Positions 49,423 through 61,177 of a stretch of 64,000 bases of DNA are shown piece after piece (the first letter of the stretch is position 1; every line of letters starts with the position of its first letter). The position numbers were made by a program, and so were the translations under genes. Source of the stretch: Leishmania martiniquensis (lineage: Eukaryota; Euglenozoa; Kinetoplastea; Trypanosomatida; Trypanosomatidae); assembly GCF_017916325.1 (NCBI RefSeq), contig NC_090170.1:666001-730000 (forward strand). The letters are read 5' to 3'. The notes under the pieces were generated by a model. The model worked only from the letters and a program-made list of their open reading frames with translations, did not search any database and was not told the origin of the DNA.

Positions 49423-52400
49423 GTGAGACCTTCCTCCTACTTCCCGCTTTATGAGTGATGGTGGGCCGGCAAAGATGGGGGGGCAAGGGCCGTCGGATGT
49501 GTGTGTGTGTGTTGGCGCTTGCTTTCTTACTCTCGCTTTCGGAGTGCCATGGCTGCCTTCCTCACCATTTCTTCAAAGTTGACTGGAATCTTTTCTGTCG
49601 ATGGCCGCCGCTCCGAACCTCTTTCTGTCTCAACTCCTCTCTTGCGAGCTCTTCTGGAATGCTGTGACAACAAGTGAAGAGTCGATAGGAGTCCGGGTAG
49701 CCAGCGGTGGAGGGCGCCAGCGGGCTCAACCACGTGCACCCGTGCATGTGTGACCGACAAGTGCAGACGCAGATGCGAAGAGCAGTGCGACGCGCGACGC
49801 ACGAGCAGAAAAAGGTGGAAGATGCGGTACTTTAGGCGTATATGGCCCGCTTTTCTCGTTTCTTTTCTCTCTCTCTCTGCGCTCTTCTTACTGTGGCCTC
49901 GTGCGCGCCGCTCCTTGGGCGTTTCGGTAGACTGCGGTGCTAACTAGGTGTCTTTTTTTTTCGCGCGTTGGTAAGATGGAGTGCAGCTGTGGGAGTGGGC
50001 CGACATCTCTTGATCACGTCTACTCTTCGTCGCCGCTCACCGATTCCTTGCCACATCTCTCCCTCCCTGTCTCTACGACCCTTGGTCGAAGCTGTTGCGC
50101 CCGGACCGCGACTCTTTCCCTTGTGGCTTTTGTAGCGACTCTTTTTTCTTGTTTTTTTGTGATGTAGCTCTTCAAGTGTGGGGTAGGGAGTAGGGAGGGG
50201 GAAGAAGTTTGCTGAAATGGGGCACCGACAGGAATCTCTGCGTGTGTGTGTGCGTGGGAGCTAGTTGGCGCTCTGTGTAGCAACTGTGAAGAGACACTGA
50301 TTGAAAAGACCGGTGAGAGAAATCGATCCGCTCCGGCTGCGTGGCACTATTCAAAAGTGCGCGTTGAACCGATAGAGCTGAGTCCACCATCCTTGGGGGA
50401 GGGAGGGGGGGAATTCGCACGAATGCGCTTCACCAGCGGGTACCGGGGTGGAAGACAATGAGGCTCACAGCAAAGTTTGACGGAGACCGGCAACATTGTG
50501 TCCCGCCAACGATTACGCCGTCTCTTTCCAGAGCCCTGCATTCGGGAGTCCCTTTGAGGAAAACTAAAGTCCCTCCCCACTCCCCCCCGGCCAGCCAGAC
50601 CTCACACAGCCTCTTGTGCTGTTGCCGCTGTTGCTGCCGTCTCTTTTGTTCTTTGGCCCCTGGTGATTTTGCTTCCGCGCCTACTACTTACACCCCTCTC
50701 TCATCTCGCACCTCTGTCTTTCCCACCTTCCTTGATGGGATCTGCTGGACTGACTCTCTCGCACGATACCTCAGCTCGGTGCTCGCCACGAGTTCGCCCG
50801 ACCACCCCCATCTGACATTTCGACTGCTTCATGCACAATCCCACGAACACACAGCCGTTGAAAGAGAAGCAAACGACAATAGTGCCTGCGGCAGGATCTG
50901 AGGGCCGTCGCTTGTAAGCCTTTCCCCCCTCCTTTACTGCCTCTCGCCGGGATTCCGCATCGGCCCACACCGTTGAGCCGCGTAGCACACGGCGTTAACA
51001 CGAGCAACCTTTTAACGGAAGGCATCAAAACAGAAACGGACGGAGGAAAGGGGAGGAGGCCTCACCAGCGTGATCGCTCACCGAGTTTTCAACCCAGAGG
51101 AGGTGCGGGGGTGGAGGAGGAGGAAAGAAAGCAGAAGAGAGGGCCAGCCGATGGCTCGCGAAGACACACTCCTCTCCGCTCTTTTATTTGTGCTCATTTT
51201 GGAGGCTCTACCACTTTTTGAACCCGCCCTTCTTCTCTTTTAAGATATCGTTCACCCTCTCCGTCTTGTGGGGGCAAGTTTGTGTGTGTGTGTGTAGGGC
51301 AGTTTGCGCGCGGGCGTAGAAGAGGCACTGAGAGACGGCGTGATTTCTTCGGAAGCGAGTGGAGGCATCGAGCGCGAAAGCGACCACACGCACACGCATA
51401 CACACGCACATATACGTACAAAAAAAAGACGGAGAACCTTCTGCCCAAAGAAGAGGAGGAGGGGCGATACGAGCAATAACAGCAAACAACGGCAGTAAAG
51501 TTAACAAAGGGAAGCTATCACTCTCGACACAAAGAAGGCGTTTCGTTTTTTAATCTCTCGCGTGTGTGTGTGTGTGCGTGTGTGGGATTGACCAAGTCCC
51601 CTCTGTTTCGCAGGGTGCTTTCCTTGAGCAGGCGTTGCGCAGCACTATTCTTCTTCCTTCTCCCCCCTTTTCGTGTGCATCGAGTCTGCACCAACCTTGC
51701 CAACTTTCTCTCTCTCTGTGCGTGCCCATACGAGTCAGTCCTTCTTGCATTCCCGCCTGTGACGTACTTGTTCGCCGTTTTGAGAGGCTCTCTTTCTTTC
51801 TCTCTCAATATATACACACCTACACACACACACTCATATGCGCGTAACGGTTGCTCTCATTCCAGGCGTTTTTTTAAATTCCCGGCTCTCTCCTCCATCT
51901 GTGGCGATTACTCTAAACGGTGTGCCCACGCCGGTGAGCGATTATACACACACACATACATACATATATATATATATGTATGTATGTGTGTGTGTGTGTA
52001 GACTCACCTTTGCAAGCTCGTCTGTGTGCTTGTGTGCACTGCTCTCAGGCCTTTCCCATCCCATTCCCTTTGCCACTTGGGATCACCGCCTTTTCCTTCG
52101 CGCTCTCCTCGTTCTCAGTCTCTCTCGTTTGAATCCCTGAGAGCTATTCTTCTTTTTCCATTTTCATGTATTTGGTGCGCATCGCTTTTTTTTTTCGTTT
52201 GCCTCTTTGCTCAGCTCTAAGTCGCTGCTGTAGCTCTCTCTTCTCCCCCCCTCCCCCTCCCCCACCAATATATAGCGTTGCCACTGCCTGTACCTCTGGC
52301 GGTGTACGGTGCTGTCGTTCTCTTGCCGCTACAAAGAAAAGGGAGCGACGAGAGAGACAGAGACACGCATAGACACATATACACATACAGAAGCTACTGG

Positions 52401-53058
52401 GGAGGTATACCGAGTGTGTGTCTGCGTGCGTGCGTGCCTCTCTGTTTGTATTTTCGAGCGTGCTTGTGTAATTGTATCGAGAGGTTGTGCGCATCTTTTC
52501 CCTTTCTGTGAAGGTACGAGCGTGTTGCTCTTTCCACTTGCCTGTTTTTTTTTCGTTTTTTTTTTTGACTCAGTCGTCTCCGCGACTGCCTTAGTCGTGC
52601 GAGTAGTCATCCGTTGACGCACCTGAGGTGCGTGTCTGCTCTCGTTTGTGTAAATTCACGTTTTTTTCTTCGGTTGCGCGACTGACTCACTCTCTCTTTT
52701 TCCTCTTTCGCATCTTTTGCTCTGCTTCCTTTATATATATATATTTATTTATATATATTTGTCTCTCTGTGGCTCTTCAGTTTTTTTTTTCAAAGTTGTT
52801 GTAGCGCTTCTTTGTCTTTCTCGCCATCTTACGTGCTTGTCGCCCACCCAGTAGCCCGCAGAGGCAGTGCTGCGTCCGCTACGTTATCGCCCTCTGCCTT
52901 TTCGTTTTACTGGCTCGTTAGAAGCTGTTTGCGGAACGGCAGCGAGACGGCGTGATAGTACGATCCGCTATATCGCGCTTACCTTATGCGGTTTCGCCGG
53001 GCACGCGCGCCGACAAGTATCTCTCCATCTTTTTATCTAGGCCCTGAGCTCAGCACTC
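49423..53058. other. 3.6-kb gene-free region before the DYRK gene
   Basis: The plus strand is very pyrimidine-rich with many T runs (e.g. 52546-52566), TG/CA and TA microsatellites (TA-rich at 52731-52760) and a perfect 50-bp palindrome at 51946-51995. All ORFs are low-complexity Ser/Leu/Phe- or Arg/Lys-rich. It probably combines the p24 3'UTR and a long DYRK leader. No RNA gene was recognised. Confidence 0.6.
51946..51995. repeat. Perfect 50-bp palindrome of CA/TACA/TA units
   Basis: Two 25-nt arms meet at 51970/51971 without a spacer. Each arm is made of CA dinucleotides, then TACA units, then TA dinucleotides, mirrored as TA, TGTA, TG. The first mismatch is at the outer edge. In RNA it would fold into a long AU-rich hairpin. 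Confidence 0.85.
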
Positions 53059-55188
53059 ATGCAGCCACATCAACCGTTCATGTTCGGAGGAGCGCAGCCT
53101 CCATGCACGAACGGCCGCTATCCGGCGTCGCCGCTATTGTATTCGCACCGCGGTCGCATGACAATGGGCCCATCACCAGCACAGGTGTATCGCTCCTCTA
53201 GCATGGGCGGCGCGGTACCCATTATGGCGAACGGACAGTTGCACCATCACCAGCGGGGTATAAGCATGAGTGGCGGTGTCCTGCCGGCCCTTCATGGGAC
53301 ACATATGGTCGCACACAATAGAATACACCTGGGCCAGGGCAGCGGCGCTGCACCAATGCCGATGCCGCCGCCAACTGTGCCAGGGCATAGTTGCATGCGC
53401 CGCACCGCTGGAGCGGTGCGGCCACACCCGGTAAGATGCGTGGGCGGTGACTCCTACCTACGCGGCATGCAGATGAGTGCCAGCTCCGCCGGCAGGTCGT
53501 CCTTCCAGAGTGGAATGAGCGGCACCGTGCATAGCAACGGTGGTATTACACACGACGTGCAAAATGGCGGCATGTTGGGCGGCGGGCGCAACGAAGCGCT
53601 TGTGAAGCCTGCCGGCAGCGGCGCTGCGCAGCACATCGCGAACTTACCTACTCTCCCGCTGAATAGCGCATCCATGCCGAATTTGCAGAGTGGTGTCTAC
53701 CCCATGCTGCCGCCACCCATGATGAACGCCAACTTTCGGAATAGCATGCCGTTGACGTCGTGTGGTAACGGCTATGGGCAGCCAAGCTCCAGTGGGGCGA
53801 GAGGCAGCGACCTCAAAATGAACGAGACCGACGCTGGGGGCAACGTGTCGGCTGGGTATGCTACCCACGGAAAGGTGCGCGACACGGATTCCATGACGCC
53901 GAGCCTGTCACCAAGTAGCCATGGGCAGAATGGGTGCCGCGTGAGCACCCAGTCACTAGAGCAGGGCGACGAGGTCGGCGGACTCACACCGACGCCGCCG
54001 GCGCTGCGCTTCTTGACAAGCTATGAGGAGGAAGAGGTGAAGGACTATCTGCCAAGCGTGTACTTTGGTGGGACGGAGCAGTGCCAGAAGATTCACGGCG
54101 TTCGTGGGGCCGATAAGAACGATGGCTACGACGACGACAACTTCCACTACCGCGTCGTTGTCGGCGACCACCTGCTGTACCGGTACGAAGTGGTGAGAAT
54201 ACTCGGCCAAGGCACCTTCGGCATTGTTTTAAGCGCGCTTGACCACAAATATCACCGCCTGATGGCAGTGAAGGTAATCAAGAACAAGCCGAACTACACC
54301 AAACAGGCTCGCGAAGAGATCAAGACACTAGAGCTGCTTAACGGGGACGACCCGGATGACGAGGCGAACATTGTCCGCTTGCTCGGGTCTCACATCTTTC
54401 GCAACCACTACATCTTAGTCTTCGAGCTACTTCCTTCTGACCTTTACGCTATCATTCAGGCCAATAAGTTCCGTCCCATGCCGCGCGATTTCATCTACGA
54501 GCTCTCGGAGCAGCTGCTCACCGCTCTTGTGCACGTGCGCGACCACAAGATTGTGCACTGTGACTTGAAGCCAGAGAACATTATGATCTCTTACAGCAGT
54601 GGCAACTCCAACTTTGGAGGCAGCTCGTCTGGCTTCACGCTGAAGCTCATCGACTTCGGCTCCGCGTGTGTGGAGAGCCGACCCCTCTTCACATACATCC
54701 AGTCGCGTTACTACCGTGCGCCAGAGATCGTGCTAGGCATCCCCTACACGACGGCCATCGACATGTGGAGCTTTGGCTGCGTGCTGTGTGAGCTCGCTAA
54801 CGGCTATCCGATTTTTCCGGCAAGCTCCGAGGGGGAGCTACTGGAGCGTTTCGTAGAGTATTTTGGCGCGATTCCGTCGTACCTCGTGCGACAGGGCCGC
54901 CGCGCCGATCGCTTCTTTGAGGATGGCCAGATGAAATACAACCTAGGCAAGAAGCGCCTCCCGCACGCACCGCATAGCCGAGCGCTGAAGAACTTCTTGA
55001 AGATCGGGCGGAGTCCCGAGGATCAGCTCTTCGAGGACTTCGTTGCCAAGTGCTTGCACCTCGACGCGCGACAGCGACTAACGCCAGAGGCGGCGCTCGA
55101 GCACCCCTGGATGCAGCTCTGGAGGGGCAGCGGGAGTAGCGGGAGCACGCCGTCCCTGTCCGACGCTTCTGGCTCCTTGTCTCGTTGA
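53059..55188 (+). CDS. DYRK-family protein kinase
   Basis: This is a 709-residue CMGC kinase. Residues 1-~340 are a low-complexity Met/Gly/Ser/Asn/Pro-rich extension. A DYRK-homology box (DDDNFHYRVVVGD) precedes the kinase domain (about 375-690). The catalytic elements are all present: GQGTFGIV loop, Lys-405 in VKVIK, CDLKPEN (Asp-502), DFGSAC, and activation segment FTYIQSRYYRAPE. Tyr-546 is the Tyr that DYRKs autophosphorylate in cis during translation; the first Tyr of the usual Y-x-Y is Phe here. A short Ser/Gly-rich tail ends the protein. DYRKs in trypanosomatids have been linked to growth arrest and differentiation. The largest gene-free flanks of the window surround this gene, suggesting long regulatory UTRs. 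Confidence 0.94.
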   Translation: MQPHQPFMFGGAQPPCTNGRYPASPLLYSHRGRMTMGPSPAQVYRSSSMGGAVPIMANGQLHHHQRGISMSGGVLPALHGTHMVAHNRIHLGQGSGAAPMPMPPPTVPGHSCMRRTAGAVRPHPVRCVGGDSYLRGMQMSASSAGRSSFQSGMSGTVHSNGGITHDVQNGGMLGGGRNEALVKPAGSGAAQHIANLPTLPLNSASMPNLQSGVYPMLPPPMMNANFRNSMPLTSCGNGYGQPSSSGARGSDLKMNETDAGGNVSAGYATHGKVRDTDSMTPSLSPSSHGQNGCRVSTQSLEQGDEVGGLTPTPPALRFLTSYEEEEVKDYLPSVYFGGTEQCQKIHGVRGADKNDGYDDDNFHYRVVVGDHLLYRYEVVRILGQGTFGIVLSALDHKYHRLMAVKVIKNKPNYTKQAREEIKTLELLNGDDPDDEANIVRLLGSHIFRNHYILVFELLPSDLYAIIQANKFRPMPRDFIYELSEQLLTALVHVRDHKIVHCDLKPENIMISYSSGNSNFGGSSSGFTLKLIDFGSACVESRPLFTYIQSRYYRAPEIVLGIPYTTAIDMWSFGCVLCELANGYPIFPASSEGELLERFVEYFGAIPSYLVRQGRRADRFFEDGQMKYNLGKKRLPHAPHSRALKNFLKIGRSPEDQLFEDFVAKCLHLDARQRLTPEAALEHPWMQLWRGSGSSGSTPSLSDASGSLSR

Positions 55189-58100
55189 GGAGACCATTTC
55201 TTCAGCCTTGATGCCCGCGCGTGGACGCTGCCTGCAGGGGCACCTCGAGTGGGAGAGAAAGCGAGCGGGCATAGTTGTTGATGGTATAGCGTGGTGGCAG
55301 TACGTACTACTCGTTGCGCATACATGGCACCCGTGTGTGTGTGAATGAGTGAAGGCTCTTTGAACATTTGCACTTTGCGGTCTGTTTACCCTTTTTTTCG
55401 TTTTCTTTCCGTCTCCTTCGCCATTGTATGTGCACACGAAGTCTGCCCCCCTCCCGCGTTGCCTTCTGTTGTGTCTTCCTCTCTCGCTATACGGCTTGAC
55501 CATGCCCGTCTCTCGTCCATCTTTTTTTTCTCTCATACCTTAACATCCCGACGCCCTCTTTCCAAGTGCCCCCTCCCCCTCTCACTGTGAGTGCCGTGCC
55601 TCTTCCTCAGTGCTTGCCACCCCCTTTCTGGTGTATTTTGGTGTGCATCTCCCTCATCTCGGTGCGGCAGGGGGAGGCGGTAGGGACGCCGTTCAGTGGT
55701 TTTACGCAGGCACGCTGTCTACGTGAAGCGTTTTTCATCTTTCTTCCTTTCCATTTTTCTGCGCGCATGTTCTGCTCACGCGAACATCGGCATTATCGTG
55801 ACCCATCACGGGAAGAGTGCTGGGTGTGAGAATACACGGGGGCCAGCCGTGTTGGCGGCTGTTCTCGTTCACCCCCCTTCCCTCCACACCGCCTTTGGTG
55901 TCTCCCCTCTTCCTTCCCGTCTCCTCTCTCTACCCAGGCGCCGTCTCCCGCATTGCTTCTCCATCGTCAATTCGTTTGCCCCATCGCTTCCTTTTTCTTT
56001 CTGTTTTTGATTTCGCCCGTTCACTTCTCAATTTCTTCTCACAGGAACGTTGCTGAGCTATGATGCTGTAAGAATTTTTGTCAGTATCAAGCCCTGCCGG
56101 CACACACACACATACACATATAAATAAAGAAATAAATATGTATGAATGTATGAGCTCCTTTCCCTTTGCTGCCCCTCTTGTCCTTCCGCAAAGTGCACTC
56201 TCTCTTTGGTGCCGATTCCCTTGGTAAAGTTTGCACGAGACGGCGATGGGAAGAAAAGCGCGAAAGAAACGAGGGGCAACAACGACGATTCGAAAAGAAG
56301 GAAAGAATCGCACGCCTCCGTTGTAGTAGCAGAGAAGTTGGTGGGGTGACAGCTTCTTTTATTTTCTTCGTTCTGCTCCTCATTGTGCTGGCTCTCTCTA
56401 TATATCTCGGCCTCAAGCCCACTGGAAGTGATGCGTTGAAGCACTGGCAGCTCTCCCCACTGCTCTTTACTTTCCCAATGCCACCCCCACTTGCGCGCAG
56501 ACATAGCTGCAGCGGGAGCCCTTTTTTTTCTTCCTGGCTGGACCCACTTTTTTCTTCTCGATTTGACTCCTGGCATACGTTGAGGCAGAAACGGATTTCT
56601 GTCCGCCTTTGTGTGTGCGTGTGTGTAGGTGGGCCCGATATTAACTTAATCAGCTTGGCTTTTCTCCCTCTTCTTCTCCCTCTCTCCTTTTCTCCCGCTT
56701 GGCTCTGCGACAGACTTTGTGTGTAAGGCTTCATCCCCTCTTTCCTCTCCGTGATTACGCCTCGAAGCTCCCTTCTCTCTTTCTCTCTCTCCCTCCATGT
56801 CTTTTACCACACGAGGCGAAGCAGCTGCAGTCCTATACACGAACATGCAACGAAAGCCCCCCCTCCCCTCCCCCAAGACATGGGGTTGTGTGCACCTTTC
56901 GCCTGTATGCTTGTCTACTTTGGACTGCGGCGTCTCGCGCACTCGAGTCCATTTTTTCCTCTTCCACTTCCCCACTTCACCCTCTTTAAGAGCAGGACAC
57001 GGCTTGTGCGACGCCTCGAGCAAAAGAAGGAGGCCTGGCGCGCCTTCTGCTGCTCTCCACCCCTCTGGCAGTAATGCGAGCACCGCCTATCTGAGCACCT
57101 TTGTGGTTCAGCGCGTGAGGCGGAAGAGAGGGAAAGAGAGAGGTAGCTCCGGGGACAGTTTTGCCAGGGAAGGCGGAGGCGCAGGAGAGGATAGAGGGCA
57201 CGGCTCATGCGAGGAGGGGCGGCCTGTAGCGTGCCCTTTATCGTGGCCGTGCCGCGAGCAGACATGTGCACATGCCCCTCTCCCATAATACGAATTCGCG
57301 CACATCTGTTCCTCCCTGCACGGGCGCTAAGTAGCAGCTGGAACTCACGAAGGGATGTGCTTGTGTGTGTGCACAGAGTTATATGTGTGTGCGCGTGTGT
57401 GTGTGTGTGGGCTTCATGCTTGTGTGATGCAGATCGTCATGTGCAGCTGCGTGACGCGCCTGTATCCCAGCTGTCGGGTTCTCGACTCCTGACGTTTAGG
57501 TTTTTTTGCCCTTCTCTCTTTTCATTTGAATGCGCTTCTCTGTGTCGAGGAAAGGCAGGCGGGATCAGTCTCCCCCGATCGCGCGCGCACACACAGCACT
57601 TTCCCATCGGCTTGCGTGCGCGCGTGCGCCTCCCTGTGAGTGGATGCTCAAATGTGCGCGTGCCTTCTGTATCGTTGCGTCCTCTCCTCTTACGGACACC
57701 CGCACAGGGCAAACGAGCACCTACTCAGAGGCTCACCCCTAGAGGTGCGCACACTACCTCTCTCTTCCCCTACCCTCTCTCCGAAAAACAACGGCAACCG
57801 AAGAAATGGACGTCAATAAATCTGCCCGCTATTCTATCTCTTCGCCCCCCCCCCGCGGGGCTCCTCCTCGTTCCGTTTGAGCTTATGGCCCCCCTCCGCT
57901 CTCTCTTCTTTTTCACCCCTCTTCTGTCGCTGTATTGTGGCCGCTGCCCCCTCCACGTGTTTATACTGTTTCGTCTTCATCCGTGTCAGTCGCTCGGAAC
58001 AAGAAACAGAGAAGTGTAGTGATGTTGACCTTTCGTGGCCTCTCCAGCCTCCTCTCTTTCTTTTCAACGGGACCTTGACACACACATACACACACACACA

Positions 58101-61100
58101 CGCACACGCACACAGATACGCACACACAGATACGCATTCGACAAGTCCCCCCTTCACCTTTTTTCTGACTGTTCCACCCCCTCTTCCTCGTGCTCTACTC
58201 GTATACAGCACGTGCCACGATCTGTATTTCCTTGCCCCCTTTCTTTTCGGCATGTCTCCTGGTCGCTCTCTTTCTCTCTCTCTCTGTTCGATGCTGACCC
58301 CTTTGCTCCTTGTCGCGCGTAAGCGGAGGGATTCGCTGCCAATGCCCCTTCTTTCTTTTCCCTCGCAGACCTGCCCTACCCTTTCTGTTATCATTGAAGC
58401 GTTCAAATCGATGCATACCTGTGCCTTTCTCCCCCCTAACTTGCTGTCGCTTCTCCTCCTTCCTGCACCTTTCCCTCTTTCACTGCCCCCTTGTGTCGCG
58501 CTTGTCAGCTACTGTGCTCTTCAGCTTGTCGTGATGTATTGGTGTGCGCCCCACCTGTAATTGTAGCTCTTGTGTTTTCCTTTCTCCTTGTGTCTTCTCA
58601 AAGGGGAGGAAGGGGGGCTCGCATTGGACCGTTTGTAGCTCCATTGTGTGAAAAAAAATAGAGGGGCATAGTAGACTCGCGGCTCAAGTCGCCAATGGGA
58701 TAGTCGTGCGGCTGAGCTTTTCTGTAACGCAACTAAAGATCGACTTGACGTGTGCATGTGTTCGTGTGCGCCGGTCTCGCCTTGTTTGCTTTTCTATCGC
58801 TTTTTGCCCTCTTTTTCTCCTTGTCTCTGACGTTTACCTTGTGTCTGAGCGCATGCTTCGGAGCGGAGGCTCATGTTTTTTTTCTTTTCTTGCGTGTGTC
58901 CTTGCCTTGTTGAGCTATTTCCTTGTTGCTCTTTCTCTCTCTGTCTTTGCCTTACTCTTCTCTTCCCGGTCTTTGTTTTGACCCCCCTTTTCCATCTCCT
59001 CATTCTTGCGATCGCGTTTGTGTGTGTGGGTGTGGGTGGGTGGGTGCTGCGCAAGCGTTCTCGGTCGATTCCCTCTCCCTCTCCCTCCCTCTCCCCACAT
59101 CGTACCCGTCTCGCTTTTTTTATTCCATGTATTTTGGCGCTGCTTTTTTTTTTCGCATCTCTCTCTGTTTCTGTGGCTCTTTCGCTCGGCTGTCAGCTTC
59201 TTGTCCACGCCGCTTTTGGGGGGATCACAATGTCGCCCTTTTTGTGTGGAGGGCGTAGGGTCTGTGCTATTTCTGCCGTACAGGAGCCATTCGAAATGCC
59301 ACACAGGCGCGCGCACGCGCACACCAAGGCTCGAGGGAGGGCTGATGAGAGAAGGGAGGGGGAGGGCTTAAAGTAGAAGGTAACACTCCTGCTTGCTGAC
59401 GCTCCTGCCGGATAGTGCCGTTGAAGCAGCCCCTGACCATCCCCCGCTCTTTTATCATTAGTGCGCGCCCATGCGCTTCTCTGCTCACGTTCGCTCCCTC
59501 GTCCTGCGCCAGTTGCTCCGCCCATCGTCTGGTTTTGTCTCCTTTTTGCGCGTTTGTGTGCGCGTATGAGCGTCCATGTTGCCATCGGAACTCTTTCTCT
59601 TGCGGGGAAGGGCATCCAAGTCGCTGTGTATGGGCGCGGCATTTTGTTTCTCTGGTATACAGCATCCCCCCCTTTTCCTTGCTGCGTAGCAGTGGGGCAC
59701 CGCTCACTCTTCTCGTGTTTGTCTGCATTACTGCATCTATATGGTAGTCCGATACTTCCTTTCGATGCGACGGACGCATCCTATGGCATCCGCCTGATGG
59801 CCCTGTTGGAAACTTGTGTGATCGGGCTTGCCGTCTCTGTCTGCCCCTCTCTCCCCTACTTCGCTACTCATGTGGCTTCATTCCGCAGTTCGCGTCTCCG
59901 CGTTCTTCGAGGCCGATTTTGCCCTCGCGTTCTCCCTCTCTGCTCTCCGTGTCTGTCGCACTCGCTTCTTTTGCCTTCCTCATACGACACAGTGCGTGCG
60001 CAAAGGAATGGGTGCTGACCGCATCGCTCTTGTGGCGATGGAAAACTAGAAGCGGCCGAATGTGGACAGGGGCGAGGCAAGGGAGAGACACCGCTCTGAT
60101 TAGTAGACGGGAGGTAAGGGGAGAGGGAGAGAGAAAGGGGAGTGACTGGGAGGCAGGCGTCCCCGACAGTCCTTCCGTCTTCACCTTTTCTAACCCCAAA
60201 GCGTGCGCGCGCAAGCGCAAAGGAAGCAACCATGTGCCGTGCTTATCGTCACCTCGTCTGAGGGCGTGCGCTATTCCCAACTTCGAACACTTCTCTCTCC
60301 CACATACATACGCAACAACACACTCCGCAGAGCGAGCCGATTCATCGTGGGGATGCCTTTTGAACAAGGAAAGAAGAAATGTGGTGGCCTTCAGTCTCTG
60401 CACCCTTTCCTGTCCCTCTCGCCCCCTCGCTTGAGAGGCTCGTGCGGGAAGGAAGTTGCCGTCTTGCCCCCCTTTTTCGCCCGCAGCACGGTGCGTTCCC
60501 CATAACCGATCGCAGCGAGGCGGCAAGAGGCGGTCAGCTCCTACACGGAGAAGTCCAATAGAGGGGGGGGCTCGGGAGGAAGGACAGGCACGTGGCGTGC
60601 CCATGCATGGAACTCGAGGTGTTGCACGTGAATAGTGCCGCTGCTGTTAGGTGCGCACACATGCTCAACCCTCTGCTCCACCGTGCCCTCTCCTTCTGCC
60701 CTATTTTGATGCGTGAAACAGCCCTCATACCAACTCTGTATTTTTTTCCCTTGCGCCCTTCGCCTTTGCTGCCCGAAGCCTGCATGAGGTGTGGTATTGC
60801 CATCTTCACCCCCTCCACTCGCGCATCTTTTACGTACAATCCGCCGTCGCACCTCTGACACCTAAGGAACAAAAAGAAAAAACGAAAGAAGACGGGGCAC
60901 CAACGACAGCGAACGCATCGACGGCCACATAAAGCCACAGGGAAAACCAAAAGAGGCTCAAGTGAGTAGAGCAGTGTGTGCATGTGCGTGTGCGCGAAAG
61001 GGGGGAGGAGGGCTGCGGCATTCATCACCAGCGTGCTCTCTCATAGGCTTATGCGCCATTTTGTCTTGTGCCAGTAGCAGCCACGGAGCTCCTTCACACT

Positions 61101-61177
61101 TACCCTACTTGACACGTATTCACACGACTCCTCCCCCCTCTCCCCTCGTCTGAGCACAAACGCTCACGCGCCGCCAG
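55189..61177. other. 6-kb gene-free region after the DYRK gene
   Basis: No ORF here has credible coding character. All are low-complexity (Ser, Leu, Phe, Pro on plus; Arg, Lys, Glu on minus) because the plus strand is overwhelmingly pyrimidine-rich. CA/TG microsatellites lie at 57365-57410 and 58078-58135, with CT-rich blocks throughout and GT/GGGT repeats at 59018-59046. It may hold a very long DYRK 3'UTR, a long leader for the GAF-like gene, unrecognised ncRNAs, or a decayed gene. I saw no tRNA-like B box and no clear C/D or H/ACA snoRNA. Confidence 0.6.
58078..58135 (+). repeat. CA-rich microsatellite
   Basis: An imperfect (CA)n tract with CGCA and CAGATACG interruptions, the latter unit occurring twice. 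It lies inside the long gene-free region. Confidence 0.8.

Noticed and set aside
57207..58019. 270-codon plus-strand ORF in the 6-kb gap
   Set aside because: It is Ser/Arg/Cys/Leu-rich through CT/TG repeats, with no conserved motif and no coding-like third-position bias.
58078..58135. CRISPR-like array
   Set aside because: It is only a CA microsatellite with a doubled CAGATACG unit. There are no regular repeats or spacers, and the genome is eukaryotic.
59864..60604. 246-codon minus-strand ORF in the 6-kb gap
   Set aside because: It runs against cluster direction, is Arg/Ser-rich, and is the complement of pyrimidine-rich DNA.
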